Positions 9,675 to 11,667 of a stretch of DNA of 11,667 nt are shown one piece after another. Made by a program: the position numbers and the translations under genes. This stretch comes from CAZABC01 sp964483405 (GTDB lineage Bacteria > Chloroflexota > Limnocylindria > Limnocylindrales > CSP1-4). How positions within the stretch are numbered: the stretch's first letter is position 1; the number at the start of each line of letters is the position of its first letter. Under the pieces are notes generated by a model. It was not told the origin of the DNA, did no database searches, and worked only from the letters and a program-made list of their open reading frames with translations. The stretch spans positions 1 through 11,667 of the forward strand of contig CAZABC010000054.1 of NCBI GenBank assembly GCA_964483405.1, in the 5' to 3' direction.

Positions 9675-11667
9675 ATGAGACGTACGCGCTCGCTCATCCT
9701 CCTCGCGACCGTGGCGATCCTCGCCTCGGTCACGGCCGCCCCGGTGGGCGCCGCACCGCCGGCCCCGGTGTCGTTCACGATCCTGCACACGAACGACTTC
9801 CACGGCAATCTCGAGGCCTCGGGCAGCAACCCGGGGGCCGCCCGGGTCGCCCAGAAGATCGTCGACGTGCGCACGGCCGTCGGGGATGCGAATCTCCTGG
9901 TCCTCGACGCCGGCGACACGATGCAGGGCAGCCTGCTGTCGAACCTGCAGAAGGGCCTGCCCACCTACGACTACTACCGGACCATCGGCTACGACGCCGC
10001 GACCTTCGGCAACCACGAGTTCGACTGGGGCCAGACGACCCTCGGCGATCGCATCGCCCAGGCCGAGGCGCCGGCCACGGCCGACGAGTCGCCCGTCCGG
10101 ATGATCGTGGCCAACATCACCAAGAAGGACGCCGGCGGGACGTGCACCTGGGAGCCGTTCAACGCCAACGTCGCGCCGTACGAGACGTTCACCGTCGGCA
10201 CCGCGCCGAACCAGGTCACGGTCGGTGTCATCGGCGTCGGATCGGTCGAGACGCCGTACATCACGATCGCCGAGGCGACCGCCGGGCTCTGCTTCCGCGA
10301 TCCGGCCGAGTCGATCCTCCACTACTACGACGCCCTTGACGCCGCCTCCGACGTCATCGTCGTCCTGAGCCACAACGGGCTCAACGACGGCGGCTACGGC
10401 TACGGCATCACGGTCTACGGCGACCGGACCCTCGCGACGAAGCTGAACACCGCCGGCAAGCCGGCCGACCTCATCATCGGCGGCCATAGCCACACCGACA
10501 TGGCGGCGGCCGAGAAGGTCGGCAACACGCTGGTCGCCCAGGCCCACTACGCCGGCCGGAAGGTCGGACGGGCCGACATCACCGTCGGCACCGACGGCAG
10601 CGTGTCGATGACCTGGTCGAAGATCGTCGTCGGGACCGGCGACCCGGAGTACCCGCCGATCAAGGCCCTGGTGACGTCGTACACCTCGGACCCGGCCTAC
10701 CAGGCGCTCATCAACCAGCCGGTCGGCTACACCCAGGTCGACCTGCTGCGGAACTACAACGGCGACAACATGATGGGCGACTTCGTCGACGACGCGATCT
10801 ACGGAGCGCTCAATGCCGACGGCGATGCCGCCAACGACGTCGACATGTTCTTCAACAATCCCGGCGGCATCCGCATCGACTGGTGCGACAAGGAAGACCC
10901 GCTGGACCCGGGTACGTGGATCTGGTCGAGCACCGCAAGCGACTGCCAGGCCGAGGGCCTCTGGGCCCACGACCCGATGCTGCTGACCTACGGGCAGATG
11001 TATCAGATCCTGCCCTTCGGGAACGCGACCGCGGTCGGCACGATGACCGGCGCGCAGATCCACGACCTGCTCCAGCAGTCGGCGACCCTGTTCAAGGGGG
11101 CCCTCCAGCCGTCCGGCATCCGCTACCGGTTCTTCCGCTACGCCACCGGCGGCGCCACGTACGCCTGGGGCGCCTACGACATCGAGGTCTACGACAAGGC
11201 CAGCGCGACCTGGCTGCCGCTCGACCTCGGGAAGACGTACAAGGTCGGGACGAACGAGTTCCTCGCGCCGGCCGGCCAGGACGGATTCACGCCGTTCAAG
11301 TACATGACCGGCATCACCTACTGGGGCGACATGCTCGACGCGGTCAACGCGTACGTGTCCGCCACGTACACGCTGGCCGACCCATACCGGGGCCCCGACG
11401 GCGACGGCACGCTCGACGGCCGGATCACCCGGAACGGCGACGGCGACGACGTCTACGAGAGCGGCGAGGTCGTCCCGCTCACCGTCCTCCACCACAACGA
11501 CTCGCACGGCCGGCTCCTCCGGTCCGGGACGACCGCGGGCTACAGCCAGCTCGTGACGCTCATCAGGCAGGAGCGCGCGCTGAACCCGGATCGGACGCTC
11601 CTCGTCAGCGCCGGCGACAACATCCAGGGCGACTCGATGATGTACTACTTCAAGTCGGCCGGCCTGG
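9675..11667 (+). CDS. Secreted double-headed 5'-nucleotidase (YfkN-like), 3' end beyond window
   Basis: Open for 664 codons to the window edge. Residues 1-26 are a Sec signal peptide (MRRTRSLILLATVA..., cleavage near VGA|AP). The first metallophosphoesterase domain (about 33-310) has NDFHG (D41, H43), AGD (D81), GNHEFD (N113, H114, D117), SHNG (H233) and GHSH (H271, H273). Its 5'-nucleotidase C-terminal domain (about 340-565) has NPGGIR (395-400), LPFGN (446-450) and GQDGF (534-538). A linker (575-598) dense in Asp, Asn and Gly follows, including an EF-hand-like loop N587-x-D589-x-D591...E595...E598. Then a second metallophosphoesterase domain begins: LHHNDSHG (D609, H611) and SAGDN (D648). 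Tandem heads are known in Bacillus YfkN (2',3'-cyclic nucleotide phosphodiesterase/3'-nucleotidase plus 5'-nucleotidase), so two activities are likely. Substrate assignment and total length cannot be settled here. Confidence 0.93.
   Translation, partial: MRRTRSLILLATVAILASVTAAPVGAAPPAPVSFTILHTNDFHGNLEASGSNPGAARVAQKIVDVRTAVGDANLLVLDAGDTMQGSLLSNLQKGLPTYDYYRTIGYDAATFGNHEFDWGQTTLGDRIAQAEAPATADESPVRMIVANITKKDAGGTCTWEPFNANVAPYETFTVGTAPNQVTVGVIGVGSVETPYITIAEATAGLCFRDPAESILHYYDALDAASDVIVVLSHNGLNDGGYGYGITVYGDRTLATKLNTAGKPADLIIGGHSHTDMAAAEKVGNTLVAQAHYAGRKVGRADITVGTDGSVSMTWSKIVVGTGDPEYPPIKALVTSYTSDPAYQALINQPVGYTQVDLLRNYNGDNMMGDFVDDAIYGALNADGDAANDVDMFFNNPGGIRIDWCDKEDPLDPGTWIWSSTASDCQAEGLWAHDPMLLTYGQMYQILPFGNATAVGTMTGAQIHDLLQQSATLFKGALQPSGIRYRFFRYATGGATYAWGAYDIEVYDKASATWLPLDLGKTYKVGTNEFLAPAGQDGFTPFKYMTGITYWGDMLDAVNAYVSATYTLADPYRGPDGDGTLDGRITRNGDGDDVYESGEVVPLTVLHHNDSHGRLLRSGTTAGYSQLVTLIRQERALNPDRTLLVSAGDNIQGDSMMYYFKSAGL
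11397..11468 (+). other. EF-hand/dockerin-like calcium-binding linker between catalytic heads
   Basis: Codes residues 575-598 of the double-headed nucleotidase. The second half (587-598) places Asn, Asp, Asp, Glu and Glu at loop positions 1, 3, 5, 9 and 12, the EF-hand coordination pattern, though position 6 is Asp rather than the usual Gly. The first half (DGDGTLDG, 575-582) is a looser D-x-D repeat. Such Asp-rich segments stiffen secreted multidomain proteins on binding calcium; that role is inferred here. Confidence 0.55.

Noticed and set aside
9582..11507. 641-codon minus-strand open frame
   Set aside because: Shadow of the double-headed nucleotidase, whose plus frame has a signal peptide and full motif set.

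Overview
The window is 11.7 kb of very GC-rich bacterial chromosome, with G or C at nearly every third codon position. It fits a high-GC Chloroflexota lineage (Limnocylindria/Ellin6529-like) or, less likely, an Actinomycetota. The clues are a Gram-positive/actinobacterial-type LexA box, a leaderless-looking uvrA start, a luciferase-like oxidoreductase of the type often F420-dependent, and actinobacterial-looking secreted 5'-nucleotidases. The lineage is inferred from these traits; no marker gene settles it.

Layout. Bases 1-440 hold the 3' end of uvrB (UVR motif plus a long unusual tail). A luciferase-like (LLM) oxidoreductase follows (482-1333), then uvrA (1384-4467). uvrA has its own promoter in a 50-bp gap: a near-perfect LexA/SOS box (1341-1356) sits over the -35 region, and a TAGAAT -10 box lies exactly 6 nt before the GTG start. 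After uvrA come a possible 26-codon leader ORF (4480-4560) whose stop overlaps the next start, a DUF6941-like protein (4553-4990), and an unrecognised small protein (4998-5348). This last gene meets a minus-strand pair tail to tail with a 20-bp overlap. The pair is a compact UvrD/Rep-type helicase (7539-5818) followed 9 bp later by an ICMT-like membrane methyltransferase (5808-5329).

A 191-bp divergent region leads into two secreted 5'-nucleotidase-family metallophosphoesterases on the plus strand: 7731-9401, then one starting at 9675 and still open at the window edge. A strong GNRA-capped hairpin (9425-9458) separates them. The second protein is the most unusual item. After a complete two-domain nucleotidase and an EF-hand/dockerin-like acidic linker, a second metallophosphoesterase domain begins, so it is a double-headed enzyme like Bacillus YfkN.

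Functionally the left part is nucleotide excision repair (UvrA, UvrB), with a UvrD-like helicase nearby but on a separate transcript. The right part is extracellular nucleotide breakdown, presumably for phosphate and nucleoside scavenging. I saw no RNA genes, CRISPR arrays, insertion sequences, prophage genes or recognisable defence system.
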